64,000 bases of DNA from Nanosynbacter sp900555675. Lineage in GTDB: Bacteria; Patescibacteriota; Saccharimonadia; Saccharimonadales; Saccharimonadaceae. A program made the position numbers and the translations under genes. The DNA lies in the NCBI RefSeq assembly GCF_022828245.2, contig NZ_CP157587.1, forward strand, positions 372,001 to 436,000, given 5' to 3'. Positions 15,951-25,065 of the stretch are shown piece after piece. Each line of letters opens with the position of its first letter. Positions within the stretch are counted from its first letter, which is position 1. The notes beneath the pieces are model-generated. The model saw nothing but the letters and a program-made list of their open reading frames with translations, searched no databases and was not told the origin of the DNA.

Positions 15951-16270
15951 TACTTGGTCTCCTCCATCTGCTGCTCTACTGCGTCAAACACATCGAGCTT
16001 ATCGCCTTCTTTCAGCGTCACGTAAGCCTTCTTCCAATCCTTGCGCGTTGTTGTGCCAGGATAACGATTTTTGCCTCGTGAGAAGCGTACAGCCTTGCCG
16101 TCTTGTACTAAGGTTTTAACCTTAACTACAGTAACGCCAAATTGCGCTTCTACGGCTGATTTGATTTCGTTCTTATTCAAGTTAAGTGGAACGCGTAGCA
16201 CATATACACCATTGGCGCTCTGTGCGTAAGCCTTTTCACTAACGCGTGGGATAATAATCGTCTGTTTCAT
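15950..16270 (-). CDS. rplW: 50S ribosomal protein L23
   Basis: A 106-residue uL23, docking site for trigger factor and SRP at the tunnel exit. IIPRVSEKAYAQSANGVYVL, NKNEIKSAVEAQFGVTVVKV and RYPGTTTRKDWKKAYVTLKE fit the family. The trigger-factor gene is also in this window (48771-50060). Confidence 0.96.
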   Translation of the reverse strand: MKQTIIIPRVSEKAYAQSANGVYVLRVPLNLNKNEIKSAVEAQFGVTVVKVKTLVQDGKAVRFSRGKNRYPGTTTRKDWKKAYVTLKEGDKLDVFDAVEQQMEETK

Positions 16271-16271
16271 A

Positions 16272-16871
16272 TTACGCTTCCTCCTTACTCAACCATGCAG
16301 TAATTACAGGTAGAGCTTTCGGTGTTATAACGATTGTATCCGCATTCAGAATGTGATAAACGCTTAGATAATTAGCGCGAACCACCAAAACGTTCTGAAT
16401 ATTGTTTGTAGCACACATAAGTTCTGGCGTCTTCTCATCTACAACGATCAGAACACGGCGCTCGAACTTATTGTCAGCTAGGAATGTTGCGACTTCCTTG
16501 GTCTTGCCAGTAGTCTTAACGTCTTTGATGACAATTTTCTTAGCTTCGTTAGCTACAGTCAAAGCTTGGCGAACTGCCACTTTCTTAGCAGTCTTTGACA
16601 ATTTTTTAGTGTAGTTTTCGTTACCGCGTGGGCCAAATACTACACCACCGCCGCGCCAGATTGGGTTACGAGTTGAGCCGAAACGTGCTCGACCAGTTCC
16701 CTTTTGCTTCCATGGTTTTTTACCACCACCAGAAACTTCACCGCGCTGCTTGGTTGTAGCGCTAGCTAGGCGTGCGTTTGCCAAGTAGCTGTCATATGCC
16801 AATTTCAACAATTCGTGATTTGGCACTTCCACAGCAAAAATGTCTTTAGGAAGTTTGGTTGAATCTGCCAT
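16272..16871 (-). CDS. rplD: 50S ribosomal protein L4
   Basis: A 199-residue uL4. The loop EVSGGGKKPWKQKGTGRARF followed by GSTRNPIWRGGGVVFGP is diagnostic. L4 regulates the S10 operon in some bacteria; whether it does so here, through the leader upstream of rplC, is unknown. Confidence 0.97.
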   Translation of the reverse strand: MADSTKLPKDIFAVEVPNHELLKLAYDSYLANARLASATTKQRGEVSGGGKKPWKQKGTGRARFGSTRNPIWRGGGVVFGPRGNENYTKKLSKTAKKVAVRQALTVANEAKKIVIKDVKTTGKTKEVATFLADNKFERRVLIVVDEKTPELMCATNNIQNVLVVRANYLSVYHILNADTIVITPKALPVITAWLSKEEA

Positions 16872-17485
16872 TACTTGTTACCTCCTAAAATAATCAGCCC
16901 CTTTCGTGGTCCAGGAACAGCGCCCTTAACCCCGATTAGATTGGTCTCTGGATCAACATATGCCACTTCCAAGTTCTTAACAGTAACACGCTCGTGACCC
17001 ATATGGCCAGCCATCGTCTTACCCTTGAAGACTTTTTGTGGATACATCGAGCCAATTGAACCTGGCTTACGAGTATTACCTTTACCACCGTGCGTCTTGC
17101 GGTGACGCTTAAAGTTGTGGCGTTTAATGGTTCCAGCGAAACCTTTACCTTTGCTGGTTCCGGTCGCATCGACAGAATCGCCGACTTCAAACGCGGAAAC
17201 ATTAATTTCACTGCCGACTTTCAGATCCTCTGGAATCTGGTCGACACGGAATTCCCGAATATGTTTCGGGGTCACTTGGGCTGGCTTAACGTGTCCAGCC
17301 ACGGCCTTGCTCAGGTTCTTACCCTCTCCAAAAGCTACCTGTACCGCATTGTAACCGTCGGTTTCGACAGTCTTCACCTGAGTAACGGTGACAGGGCCGG
17401 CTTGGATCAGCGTTACCGGAATGGCTTTGCCGTCTTCAGCCAAGAGCTGGGTCATACCAAGTTTGGTACCGAGAAGTGTTTTCAC
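16871..17485 (-). CDS. rplC: 50S ribosomal protein L3
   Basis: A 204-residue uL3. MKTLLGTKLGMTQLLAEDGK, GFAGTIKRHNFKRHRKTHGG and MAGHMGHERVTVKNLEV are diagnostic. It is the first gene of the 15-gene operon ending at rpsH; rpsJ, usually first, stands apart 1.8 kb upstream with its own terminator. A GGGAGTGAGGA-like site precedes the ATG. Confidence 0.97.
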   Translation of the reverse strand: MKTLLGTKLGMTQLLAEDGKAIPVTLIQAGPVTVTQVKTVETDGYNAVQVAFGEGKNLSKAVAGHVKPAQVTPKHIREFRVDQIPEDLKVGSEINVSAFEVGDSVDATGTSKGKGFAGTIKRHNFKRHRKTHGGKGNTRKPGSIGSMYPQKVFKGKTMAGHMGHERVTVKNLEVAYVDPETNLIGVKGAVPGPRKGLIILGGNK

Positions 17486-17662
17486 TTTTCCTCACTCCCA
17501 CTTAAATACTCCTGATGACGTGCGGTTTCTGGATTCTGGGAGAACATTAAATGTAAACATCCGCTCATAACCAGACCTGCTCATTCACCAAGGAGAACAG
17601 TTGATATTACGCGTAATAGAAATTACCTCGTAATTATAGCACATGAAGCTATAGACTGTCAA
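17486..17662 (-). promoter_or_regulatory. Promoter and about 140-base leader of the rplC operon
   Basis: On the minus strand TTGACA (17657-17662) and TGC-TATAAT (17633-17641) are spaced by 18 bases, the best promoter in the window for a multigene operon. Transcription should start near 17626, leaving an untranslated leader of about 140 bases. It contains ATTACGCGTAAT and a possible TCTGG/CCAGA stem. A ribosomal-protein autoregulatory leader is plausible but not shown. Confidence 0.7.
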
Positions 17663-17677
17663 CGAGTCCGACTAGGG

Positions 17678-18766
17678 TCAGCCCTCTGAGGAGTCTGATT
17701 TTTTATAAATAGTTGCTAAGTTTGTACCAAGAGCGTATACTTTGCCCGTTCCCATAACTTGAGCGCCCACTAACACTGCCATTTTCGTGTCTGCAGAACA
17801 TTTTTCTGCTAAATAATCAAGCGCGTTTAGTCCGCTTGGGTAACATAAATCCGGAAAGGCTTGGCGTAGCTCCCCTAGATTTCCTGTGATAAGTTCGGTC
17901 TCTTCTCTATTGTGTATAAGCTTTGCTGATAAGCATTCTAATGCATAGCCATCTTGTTGCAGTGATTCTACGTCTCTCTCGATCCGCCGAGTAGCCCCTT
18001 CCAAGTCATCCCCGAACATTTTCTTATAGGCGGCTTCCAGGGCAGCTTCTTGTTCGCGCTTTTTTCTGTCTGCTCGCCGTTGCTTGATTACACGTTCGGA
18101 TTGTTTAAGAAGCTTTTCTAATTTCTCTTCACGCTCCTTATCAGTTAAGGCAAAAAACTCTTCACTTTTAGATTTCTTACTCTCGTAATCATCTATGCTC
18201 CCGCATGATATAGCTCCTCGGACGCTCGCTTTGCTAAAGCCAAGACACTCCAGTATAGCTAGCCTACCTAAGTTTGAAGCTCCAAGCTGAAGATATTCAC
18301 AAAGAAGGCTGTCCTCATCTAGTTCGTCGTCGAGCACTTGACGGCGCAGAGTAAGGATCGTCCCTTCAGTTACTTTAGCGTGCCTATCTATCAAGCGATC
18401 TCTATTTTCTTTAGCAATCATCCCTGACTTTATACATTTATCTACCACCTGTGTTGTTTTTTGCCTACTGAGGCGTCTTGCCTCTGCCTCTACTAACATA
18501 CGAGATGTAGTCGTTATGATTTTATAGCCGGGATCTTCCCGTAAATTGTCAGCATTGCCGAAGACAGCCAAGGCTTCTCTCTGTTGAGGATTCAACTCCT
18601 CTTCTGGTGGAATTATAGACCAAGTATCTGGACGTAGTTTGTCAAAATACTCTACAACCTCTGGATCTGATGGCAGATCCGGCCCATAATTAACCTTTAT
18701 ATCAGCAGCTTTAATACCGTCTAAAATAGTTGGGATCGACGAAGAGTTAGATCTAGTGTTTTCCAT
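17678..18766 (-). CDS. Hypothetical cytoplasmic protein in the S10 region
   Basis: A 362-residue protein with no signal peptide or membrane helix. Residues about 195-260 are highly charged (KEREEKLEKLLKQSERVIKQ, RRADRKKREQEAALEAAYKK) and predict a long coiled coil. I recognise no domain. It is expressed from a consensus promoter (TTGACA 18796-18801, 17 bases, TATAAT 18773-18778) that ends six bases before the ATG, so its mRNA should be leaderless. It separates rpsJ from rplC. Confidence 0.75.
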   Translation of the reverse strand: MENTRSNSSSIPTILDGIKAADIKVNYGPDLPSDPEVVEYFDKLRPDTWSIIPPEEELNPQQREALAVFGNADNLREDPGYKIITTTSRMLVEAEARRLSRQKTTQVVDKCIKSGMIAKENRDRLIDRHAKVTEGTILTLRRQVLDDELDEDSLLCEYLQLGASNLGRLAILECLGFSKASVRGAISCGSIDDYESKKSKSEEFFALTDKEREEKLEKLLKQSERVIKQRRADRKKREQEAALEAAYKKMFGDDLEGATRRIERDVESLQQDGYALECLSAKLIHNREETELITGNLGELRQAFPDLCYPSGLNALDYLAEKCSADTKMAVLVGAQVMGTGKVYALGTNLATIYKKSDSSEG

Positions 18767-18772
18767 GTTTTT

Positions 18773-18801
18773 ATTATACTAAAAAATAGCTAAAATGTCA
18801 A
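18773..18801 (-). promoter_or_regulatory. Consensus promoter giving a leaderless mRNA
   Basis: Both hexamers are perfect (TTGACA, 17-base spacer, TATAAT) and the ATG of 17678-18766 begins after six bases. The expected first transcribed base is the A of the ATG or one close to it. Confidence 0.85.
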
Positions 18802-18864
18802 TCATAGTATTTACATTAATAGCAGAGATTATTAATATATCCCTTAATATTTCGTAAGCATAAG

Positions 18865-19197
18865 CTAAATCATCACGCCAACCGGCGTAAACGAGGTCAG
18901 AATTGCCATGAAAATTATCGTGACGTACCAAATTTTCCGGTTGAATTGATATTTCTCAATCTTTAATACCAGCAGCAACGCAATAAATAGCCCGACAGGA
19001 ATAGCCTGGACAACCAAACCGCCAACTTCAACTGGATTTTTTAGACGAAGCCACAGCGCACTTAATATCACAAAAACCACCAATTTCAAGAAAAATGAAC
19101 CGTCATTGTCATAAATGCGTTCGCGCCCTTTGCGACTAAATAGCTCGCTAGACTTCGAGCGGTTGCGAGCATAAGTACGAGTTTTTTGTTTTGTCAT
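18865..19197 (-). CDS. Small hydrophobic membrane protein
   Basis: A 110-residue protein with a basic N-terminus (KTRTYARNRSKSSELFSRKG) and three membrane helices. Family unknown. An extended -10 box TGC-TATAAT (19210-19218) lies 12 bases before the ATG, giving a very short leader. The region 18767-18864 holds only the promoter of the next gene. Confidence 0.6.
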   Translation of the reverse strand: MTKQKTRTYARNRSKSSELFSRKGRERIYDNDGSFFLKLVVFVILSALWLRLKNPVEVGGLVVQAIPVGLFIALLLVLKIEKYQFNRKIWYVTIIFMAILTSFTPVGVMI

Positions 19198-19219
19198 AAG
19201 CTAAATGAAATTATAGCAT

Positions 19220-19247
19220 AAAAAATCCGCCCCATTCAAGAGGCGGA
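19220..19247 (-). terminator. Terminator of rpsJ
   Basis: Minus strand TCCGCC (19242-19247) and GGCGGA (19226-19231) form a hairpin followed by six T. It makes rpsJ monocistronic, detached from rplC. Confidence 0.85.
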
Positions 19248-19266
19248 AATTTTATATATCGTTAAA

Positions 19267-19584
19267 TTACATACGAATTTCAGCATCAACGCCAGCTGGC
19301 AAATTCAAGTTCTGCAAGCTGTCAATCGTCTTTGGCGTAGCGTTTGTAATATCAATCAGACGCTTGTGAACGCGGCGCTCGTAAGACTCACCACCAGTTT
19401 TGTAAACGTGCGGACTCTTTACAACAGTGTAAGTGCTGCGTCGAGTTGGCAAAGGCACTGGACCAGCCACGTTAGCACCTGTGCGAATTGCGGTGTCGAT
19501 AATTTGTTTTGCTGATTGGTCAATGACTTTGTGGTCATAAGCCTTCAGACGAATACGGATTTTAATTCCTGTATCTTGAGCCAT
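19267..19584 (-). CDS. rpsJ: 30S ribosomal protein S10
   Basis: A 105-residue uS10 (NusE), which also takes part in transcription antitermination. IRIRLKAYDHKVIDQSAKQI, GPVPLPTRRSTYTVVKSPHV and HKRLIDITNATPKTIDSLQ are diagnostic. A strong GAGGAGG site precedes the ATG. It has its own terminator and is separated from rplC by two lineage-specific genes. Confidence 0.98.
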   Translation of the reverse strand: MAQDTGIKIRIRLKAYDHKVIDQSAKQIIDTAIRTGANVAGPVPLPTRRSTYTVVKSPHVYKTGGESYERRVHKRLIDITNATPKTIDSLQNLNLPAGVDAEIRM

Positions 19585-19680
19585 AGCTCCTCCTCTTATG
19601 TGCGATCTCGTAACCTCTAATTGTCCTATTTATAGTCAATCGAGTTCTCGAGATAAATTATTATTAACTATGCGATTATA

Positions 19681-20622
19681 TCAGCAATTTTCCGCTTTAT
19701 CAAGATGAGAAATCATTTCCGCAATAATTCCAGCAGATTTATTCAGCGATTCTTTTTCTCGCTCGGTAAGCGGATAGCCCGCCAAAATCTCCACGCCGTC
19801 GCTACTGATTGTTGATGGCAATCCAAGTACAACATTATTCAAACCATATTCGCCTTCAGCCAAAGAGCAAACAGGATAAACCGTGTGCGTCGATTTTCGG
19901 AGCGCCGAAACAATCTTAGACACGACAAACCCAATCGCAAAATACGTCGATTTCTTTGTTTCAATCACCCGATAAGCTCGGTCGCGAACCTTCTGCTCAA
20001 TTCCATCAATCATCTCCTCTGTAAAACCAGGATATTCCTTAATTGGCACTTCACCAATTTGCGCCGTTTCAATTGTCGAAAATGACGAATCGCCATGCTC
20101 ACCCAAAATATAAGCGTCAACCGCTTTACTGTCGACATTGAATGCGTCCGCCAAATACGACTTCATTCGCGAAGTATCAAGCGTCGTGCCCGTCCCGAAC
20201 ACACGATTTTTCGGCAAACCAGATTCCTTAAGCGCCACGTAAGTCAAAGCATCAACGGGATTACTGACAATTACCAAATACGGCTTCGCGCCATTCGCTA
20301 TAATATTCTTCACGATATCACGCATAATTTTTGCATTAACGTCAATCAATTCCAATCGAGTCTGACCAGGAAGTTGCGGTGCACCCGCAGTAATCACAAC
20401 GATGTCATCGTCATTGATGTCAGAATAATTTCCTGTATGAACCACGACGTTTCTGTCAATTCCCATCGCGTCATTAATGTCGGCTGCTTGACCCCAAGCT
20501 AAATCCTCATTACGGTCAATCAACACAATCTCTTCGATAACACTACGCAACGCGCACGCATAAGCCGCCGTCGCACCGACCATTCCGCCTGCGCCAACAA
20601 TTAGCAATTTCTGTTTATTCAC
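19681..20622 (-). CDS. ldh: L-lactate dehydrogenase (LDH/MDH family)
   Basis: A 313-residue NAD-dependent 2-hydroxyacid dehydrogenase that reduces pyruvate to lactate to regenerate NAD in fermentative cells. The NAD-binding KLLIVGAGGMVGATAAY, the active-site loop GAPQLPGQTRLELIDVN, NPVDALTYV and the catalytic His in ILGEHGDSSF are present. Q in the substrate loop favours lactate over malate dehydrogenase. I prefer the GTG at 20622, six bases after AAGGAG, to the TTG one codon earlier. Confidence 0.93.
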   Translation of the reverse strand: MNKQKLLIVGAGGMVGATAAYACALRSVIEEIVLIDRNEDLAWGQAADINDAMGIDRNVVVHTGNYSDINDDDIVVITAGAPQLPGQTRLELIDVNAKIMRDIVKNIIANGAKPYLVIVSNPVDALTYVALKESGLPKNRVFGTGTTLDTSRMKSYLADAFNVDSKAVDAYILGEHGDSSFSTIETAQIGEVPIKEYPGFTEEMIDGIEQKVRDRAYRVIETKKSTYFAIGFVVSKIVSALRKSTHTVYPVCSLAEGEYGLNNVVLGLPSTISSDGVEILAGYPLTEREKESLNKSAGIIAEMISHLDKAENC

Positions 20623-20714
20623 CAAAATCTCCTTTTTCTGTTTTATATTAGATGTCTTTATTCTGCCATAAACATTACCGCTTTGTCAATTAACTCCTTC
20701 TTGCGGCAATCAAA

Positions 20715-20740
20715 AAATCCCCCGAATTTTCGGGGGATTT
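20715..20740 (-). terminator. Terminator of tuf
   Basis: A perfect 12-base stem AAATCCCCCGAA / TTCGGGGGATTT with a two-base apex, followed on the minus strand by a run of T, 23 bases beyond the tuf stop. Confidence 0.93.
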
Positions 20741-20762
20741 AATTAGGCTTGTGTTATCAAGA

Positions 20763-21947
20763 TTATTTGTTAATCTTTGTAACAACACCAGCACCAACTG
20801 TACGGCCACCTTCGCGGATAGCAAAGTTCAAACCTTGCTCCATAGCGATTGGTGCAAGCAACTTAACCTTGAAGGTTACAGTGTCGCCTGGCATAACCAT
20901 TTCTTTGTCAGCTGGCAATTCAACTTCACCAGTAACGTCAGTTGTGCGGAAGTAGAACTGTGGCTTGTAGCCCTTTGAGAATGGAGTGTGGCGACCGCCT
21001 TCTTCCTTCTTCAAGATGTAAACTTCAGCTTCAAACTCAGTATGTGGAGTAATTGTGCCTGGCTTTGCCAAAACTTGACCGCGCTCAATGTCGCTGCGCT
21101 CAATACCACGTAGCAAGACACCTGCGTTGTCACCTGCTTGACCTTGGTCAAGAGATTTCTTGAAGGCCTCAATACCAGTTACAACTGACTTCTGAGTTGG
21201 CTTCAAACCAACGATTTCAACTTCGTCGTTCAATTTAACAACACCCTGCTCGATACGACCAGTTGCTACTGTACCACGGCCCTTAATCGAGAAGACGTCC
21301 TCAATTGGCATAATGAATGGTTTGTCCATGTCACGTGCTGGCTCTGGAATGTAGCTGTCCATTGCGTCAACCAATTCCATAATAGCGTCTTCGTATTTCT
21401 CTTCACCTTCAAGAGCCTTAAGAGCAGAACCCTTGATGATTGGAGCGTCTTTGTCGAAGCCGTTCTTTTCAAGAAGTTCGCGAACTTCTTCTTCGATCAG
21501 CTCAACCATTTCTTCGTCAGCCATGTCCATCTTGTTCAAGAAGACAACGATCTTTGGCACACCAACCTGCTTTGCAAGCAAAACGTGCTCACGAGTCTGA
21601 GGCATTGGGCCGTCAGTTGCAGCGATAACCAATACCGCACCGTCAACCTGAGCAGCACCGGTGATCATGTTCTTGACGTAGTCAGCGTGTCCTGGCATGT
21701 CAACGTGTGCATAGTGACGATTCTTTGATTCATACTCTTGGTGTGAAGACGCGATAGTAATACCACGTTGCTTCTCTTCTGGTGCGTTGTCGATCTGGTC
21801 GTACGCAACAGGTTTGTTAACTGCGCTTGGTAGGCGCTTTGCCAACACTGCAGTAATCGCAGCAGTCAGCGTAGTCTTACCGTGGTCAACGTGGCCCATT
21901 GTACCAACGTTAACGTGCGGTTTGCTTCGGTCAAATGCATCTGCCAT
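20763..21947 (-). CDS. tuf: Elongation factor Tu
   Basis: A 394-residue GTPase that delivers aminoacyl-tRNA to the ribosome. P-loop GHVDHGKTT, switch I EEKQRGITI, DMPGHADYVKNMITG and NKMD are all present, with normal domains II and III. It is monocistronic: a promoter TTACAA-16-TATAAT (about 22030-22057) and a leader of about 75 bases with an AAGGAG site precede it. It is away from fusA and rpsL, unlike the classic str operon. Confidence 0.98.
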   Translation of the reverse strand: MADAFDRSKPHVNVGTMGHVDHGKTTLTAAITAVLAKRLPSAVNKPVAYDQIDNAPEEKQRGITIASSHQEYESKNRHYAHVDMPGHADYVKNMITGAAQVDGAVLVIAATDGPMPQTREHVLLAKQVGVPKIVVFLNKMDMADEEMVELIEEEVRELLEKNGFDKDAPIIKGSALKALEGEEKYEDAIMELVDAMDSYIPEPARDMDKPFIMPIEDVFSIKGRGTVATGRIEQGVVKLNDEVEIVGLKPTQKSVVTGIEAFKKSLDQGQAGDNAGVLLRGIERSDIERGQVLAKPGTITPHTEFEAEVYILKKEEGGRHTPFSKGYKPQFYFRTTDVTGEVELPADKEMVMPGDTVTFKVKLLAPIAMEQGLNFAIREGGRTVGAGVVTKINK

Positions 21948-22061
21948 TTGTAGAAGTTCTCCTTAATTTAATTATTATTTTTCACGCGGGTACAGTCCAT
22001 AAAAAAGACCTCACGGCGTATGAGTTTAATTATAACGATTTTCCAATCAGTTGTAAATAGC

Positions 22062-23273
22062 CTATTTCTTACGATAATACTTCGCCAGGAACGAATCGCG
22101 AAACTCGTAAAAAGTTCCATCCTCCAAGCTGGCTCGGATATCATCAACCAACTTAACGATAAATCGTTCATTGTGGATTGACAGCAATGTCCCCGCCAAC
22201 GACTCGCGAGCGTGCAAAAGATGACAGAGATAAACCGCCGTGTAATTCTTGCAAGTATAGCAATCGCAATCGTCCATAATTGGAGCAAACATCTCGCGGT
22301 ATTTTCGACCGCGCACATTGACCCGACCAAACGGCGTATACGCGGCGCCATTCCTGGCTACACGCGTTGGACTCACACAGTCAAAGGTATCAATTCCCTG
22401 CTCAATCGCCGCAAAAATATCATCAGGCTCGGAAATTCCCAGTAAATGACGCGGTTTATTTTCAGGCAAAATTTGATTGACCCACTGAATCGTCTGCGCC
22501 ATAGTTTCCTTTTCCAGCGCGCCGCCGATTCCATAGCCGTCAAAATCCATTGCGCCCAAAAACTCGGCAGTTTGCTTCCGCAAATCCTCGTAATTCGCGC
22601 CTTGCAAAACGCCAAATAAAGCTTGATATGGCTTATCTGGACGAGCCGCCCGCAAACGCTTGACTTCCGCCAAACTTCGCTCCGCCCAAGCATGCGTCCT
22701 AGCCAGCGCCTCAACTTGATATTCGTACGGATCAATCAAAGAGGTCAATTCGTCAAACGCAAAAGTAATGTCAGCGCCAATTCCAGCCTGAATTTGCATG
22801 GACAATTCTGGCGTAAATTTATGATAAGAGCCGTCCAGATGCGACTTGAATATCACGCCGTTTTCGTCCACCCAAGCATGGCGCGACGATTTTTTGGCAA
22901 TCGCAATTTCTTCATCAACATCAGTGCTCATAGCCAAAACCTTCTTAAAACCAGAGCCCAAACTCAAAACCTGAAACCCACCACTATCCGTAAAAGTTGG
23001 ACCATCCCAGTGCATAAATTTGCCAAGGTATCCAGCCTTTTCAATCAATTCGTGTCCTGGCTGCAGATATAAATGATAAGCGTTCGCCAGCACCGCCTGT
23101 GTGCCAACATCTTTCACCATCTCAGGAATCATCGCCTTAACATTAGCCTTAGTTCCAACCACAATAAACGCCGGCGTTTTAATATCACCGTGTGGCGTGT
23201 GAATAATTCCCGTTCGTGCCAACGTGTCGTTAAATCGTGAAGTTATTTCAAAAGAAAAAGGTTTTTCCTGCAT
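22062..23273 (-). CDS. tgt: Queuine/preQ1 tRNA-guanine transglycosylase
   Basis: A 403-residue enzyme that exchanges G34 of GUN-anticodon tRNAs for a 7-deazaguanine base. The nucleophile region HWDGPTFTDSGGFQVLSLG, GIGADITFAFDELTS, and the zinc site CDCYTCKNYTAVYLCHLLHA are present. No queuosine biosynthesis genes are in the window, so a salvaged base may be used. A TGA-TATAAT box lies ten bases before the ATG. Confidence 0.95.
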   Translation of the reverse strand: MQEKPFSFEITSRFNDTLARTGIIHTPHGDIKTPAFIVVGTKANVKAMIPEMVKDVGTQAVLANAYHLYLQPGHELIEKAGYLGKFMHWDGPTFTDSGGFQVLSLGSGFKKVLAMSTDVDEEIAIAKKSSRHAWVDENGVIFKSHLDGSYHKFTPELSMQIQAGIGADITFAFDELTSLIDPYEYQVEALARTHAWAERSLAEVKRLRAARPDKPYQALFGVLQGANYEDLRKQTAEFLGAMDFDGYGIGGALEKETMAQTIQWVNQILPENKPRHLLGISEPDDIFAAIEQGIDTFDCVSPTRVARNGAAYTPFGRVNVRGRKYREMFAPIMDDCDCYTCKNYTAVYLCHLLHARESLAGTLLSIHNERFIVKLVDDIRASLEDGTFYEFRDSFLAKYYRKK

Positions 23274-23289
23274 AATCTGTTTGATTATA

Positions 23290-24993
23290 TCACGAAATGG
23301 TCGACGGATCGTTTCGCGACAAGCTAATCACATCGCTACATCGCACCAAGTAATATTTATTCTCTTCCGCATTATTAACTATTAGCATAGGCTCACCACG
23401 ACTAAGCGGCAATTCCGACACGCTTAATATTCGACCGTCAATATCCGGCCTATCGTTAATTTCTGGATTCCAGATCGCCAAATTATCCGCCCGCAGCGCA
23501 AATTCTTCAACATATTCACGGCTATTCACTTCTTCTAGCGGAACATCATTCCACGAAACCGCATTCAGCAAATCGCCAGGTAAACACCGGTACGCCGAAA
23601 CTACACATTCGCCCTTAAACTCCCGCACTCTGCTAATATCCTGGATTACATTACGAGCGGCGCATTCATACTGACTCAATACATCAAGCTGCTCATCAAG
23701 AGGCAATTTATAGAAGCACTCATCATTAACTGCTTCACTTGCAAAATTTGCAATTTTATGAAGTTCATTTACCGCCATTTTAAGCTCTTCAACTTCACCA
23801 TCAAATCCTTCCAAACGAATAATCTTATCTCTGTCGGGTATCACATAAACCTTCTTCGAAAAGCCTCCAGATTCATCATCTACCGTCACTTCAAGCGCCG
23901 CGTAAAATTTATCATGATAGCTAACAAAACACATCCCATCAATACACGCCCCAGAAATATCCATAAATTCATACTGTAATTCATTATTTTTCGTAGCGTC
24001 AGGAACCAACGCAAAACCAATAAAACCAACGGTGCTAATGCCATAAAGTCTTGTCGCAGAAAACTCAGACAAATGATCATTTAATATTTGGGCATATTCT
24101 CTTGATACTTCATCAAACTCCGACTTGTCAACATAAGAAAGATCCGTCGCTAGCTGCCAAGCGGTCTCCTGAAAATCGTCATTAAAAACCGTTTCAAATA
24201 AATCAATAGAGGCCCCGACCTCCTCTTTGTCAATTGGCGTCATATCAAGCACATCTTTCATATCTACACAAAAAGTCGCAAATCGATTTTTAATATCAAA
24301 CATTTCCAGCACAGGGCGATCATCACGCCACGTAAAACTCGGTAGCCATCCAGATAAAACCGCAGAATTAGCGTCTTCTACATTATTTTCCCTGCCGTCA
24401 ATTTTAACCTTATACGCCTGGCATTTCACTTGAATTCCGCCATCATACGGAATCTCATTCAAAACGCCATTTATTTCATCTATCAAAAGCCGCCTCGACT
24501 CCGCATCTTGAATGTCGTCAACACCAGCAACTTCTTCAATTTTGTCAGCATAGTGGCGTAATTTACGCACACATCGAGGAATACCGCTATCATCTGGCAA
24601 TAACTCTATTGATACAATCGCCTGCTTATCAAGTGGAAAATAATAGTCGTTCTGCGAAGTTCGCACACACAAAGCAGCCATTTCTTTGGTGTAAATCGCA
24701 AACGGCGCTGAAATCTCAGGATCAATTTCCATGGGAGATATCAAATCTGCCACACCCTCAACCGACTGCAAATAATACGAACCATCTTCTTCGGATTGAC
24801 TATATCCAACAACTCTAACCTTCTCGCCCTCAATATCTCCAACGTGCGCAGCTTGTTCTATCTCAGCGATTGCAATCTCGTCGTTTTCCCCTTCCCCGTC
24901 GAGCAATAAATTCGCGCCAGCAATTCGCCTCCAGTCTTCGTCAGAGAATAGCTTAGGAGAATTAGACTCCATATCAGGCTTTGAGCGTTCCAT
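23290..24993 (-). CDS. Large hypothetical acidic protein
   Basis: A 567-residue acidic protein without signal peptide or membrane helices. I recognise no domain. It lies 16 bases upstream of tgt in the same direction. A TATAAT on the minus strand ends ten bases before its ATG. It may be cytoplasmic and lineage-specific. Confidence 0.7.
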   Translation of the reverse strand: MERSKPDMESNSPKLFSDEDWRRIAGANLLLDGEGENDEIAIAEIEQAAHVGDIEGEKVRVVGYSQSEEDGSYYLQSVEGVADLISPMEIDPEISAPFAIYTKEMAALCVRTSQNDYYFPLDKQAIVSIELLPDDSGIPRCVRKLRHYADKIEEVAGVDDIQDAESRRLLIDEINGVLNEIPYDGGIQVKCQAYKVKIDGRENNVEDANSAVLSGWLPSFTWRDDRPVLEMFDIKNRFATFCVDMKDVLDMTPIDKEEVGASIDLFETVFNDDFQETAWQLATDLSYVDKSEFDEVSREYAQILNDHLSEFSATRLYGISTVGFIGFALVPDATKNNELQYEFMDISGACIDGMCFVSYHDKFYAALEVTVDDESGGFSKKVYVIPDRDKIIRLEGFDGEVEELKMAVNELHKIANFASEAVNDECFYKLPLDEQLDVLSQYECAARNVIQDISRVREFKGECVVSAYRCLPGDLLNAVSWNDVPLEEVNSREYVEEFALRADNLAIWNPEINDRPDIDGRILSVSELPLSRGEPMLIVNNAEENKYYLVRCSDVISLSRNDPSTIS

Positions 24994-25065
24994 ATTGATA
25001 TATATTATACAACTTTAATCGATATTTACAAGTATAGCCCCTTCCGTATGCTGTATACTAGAAAC

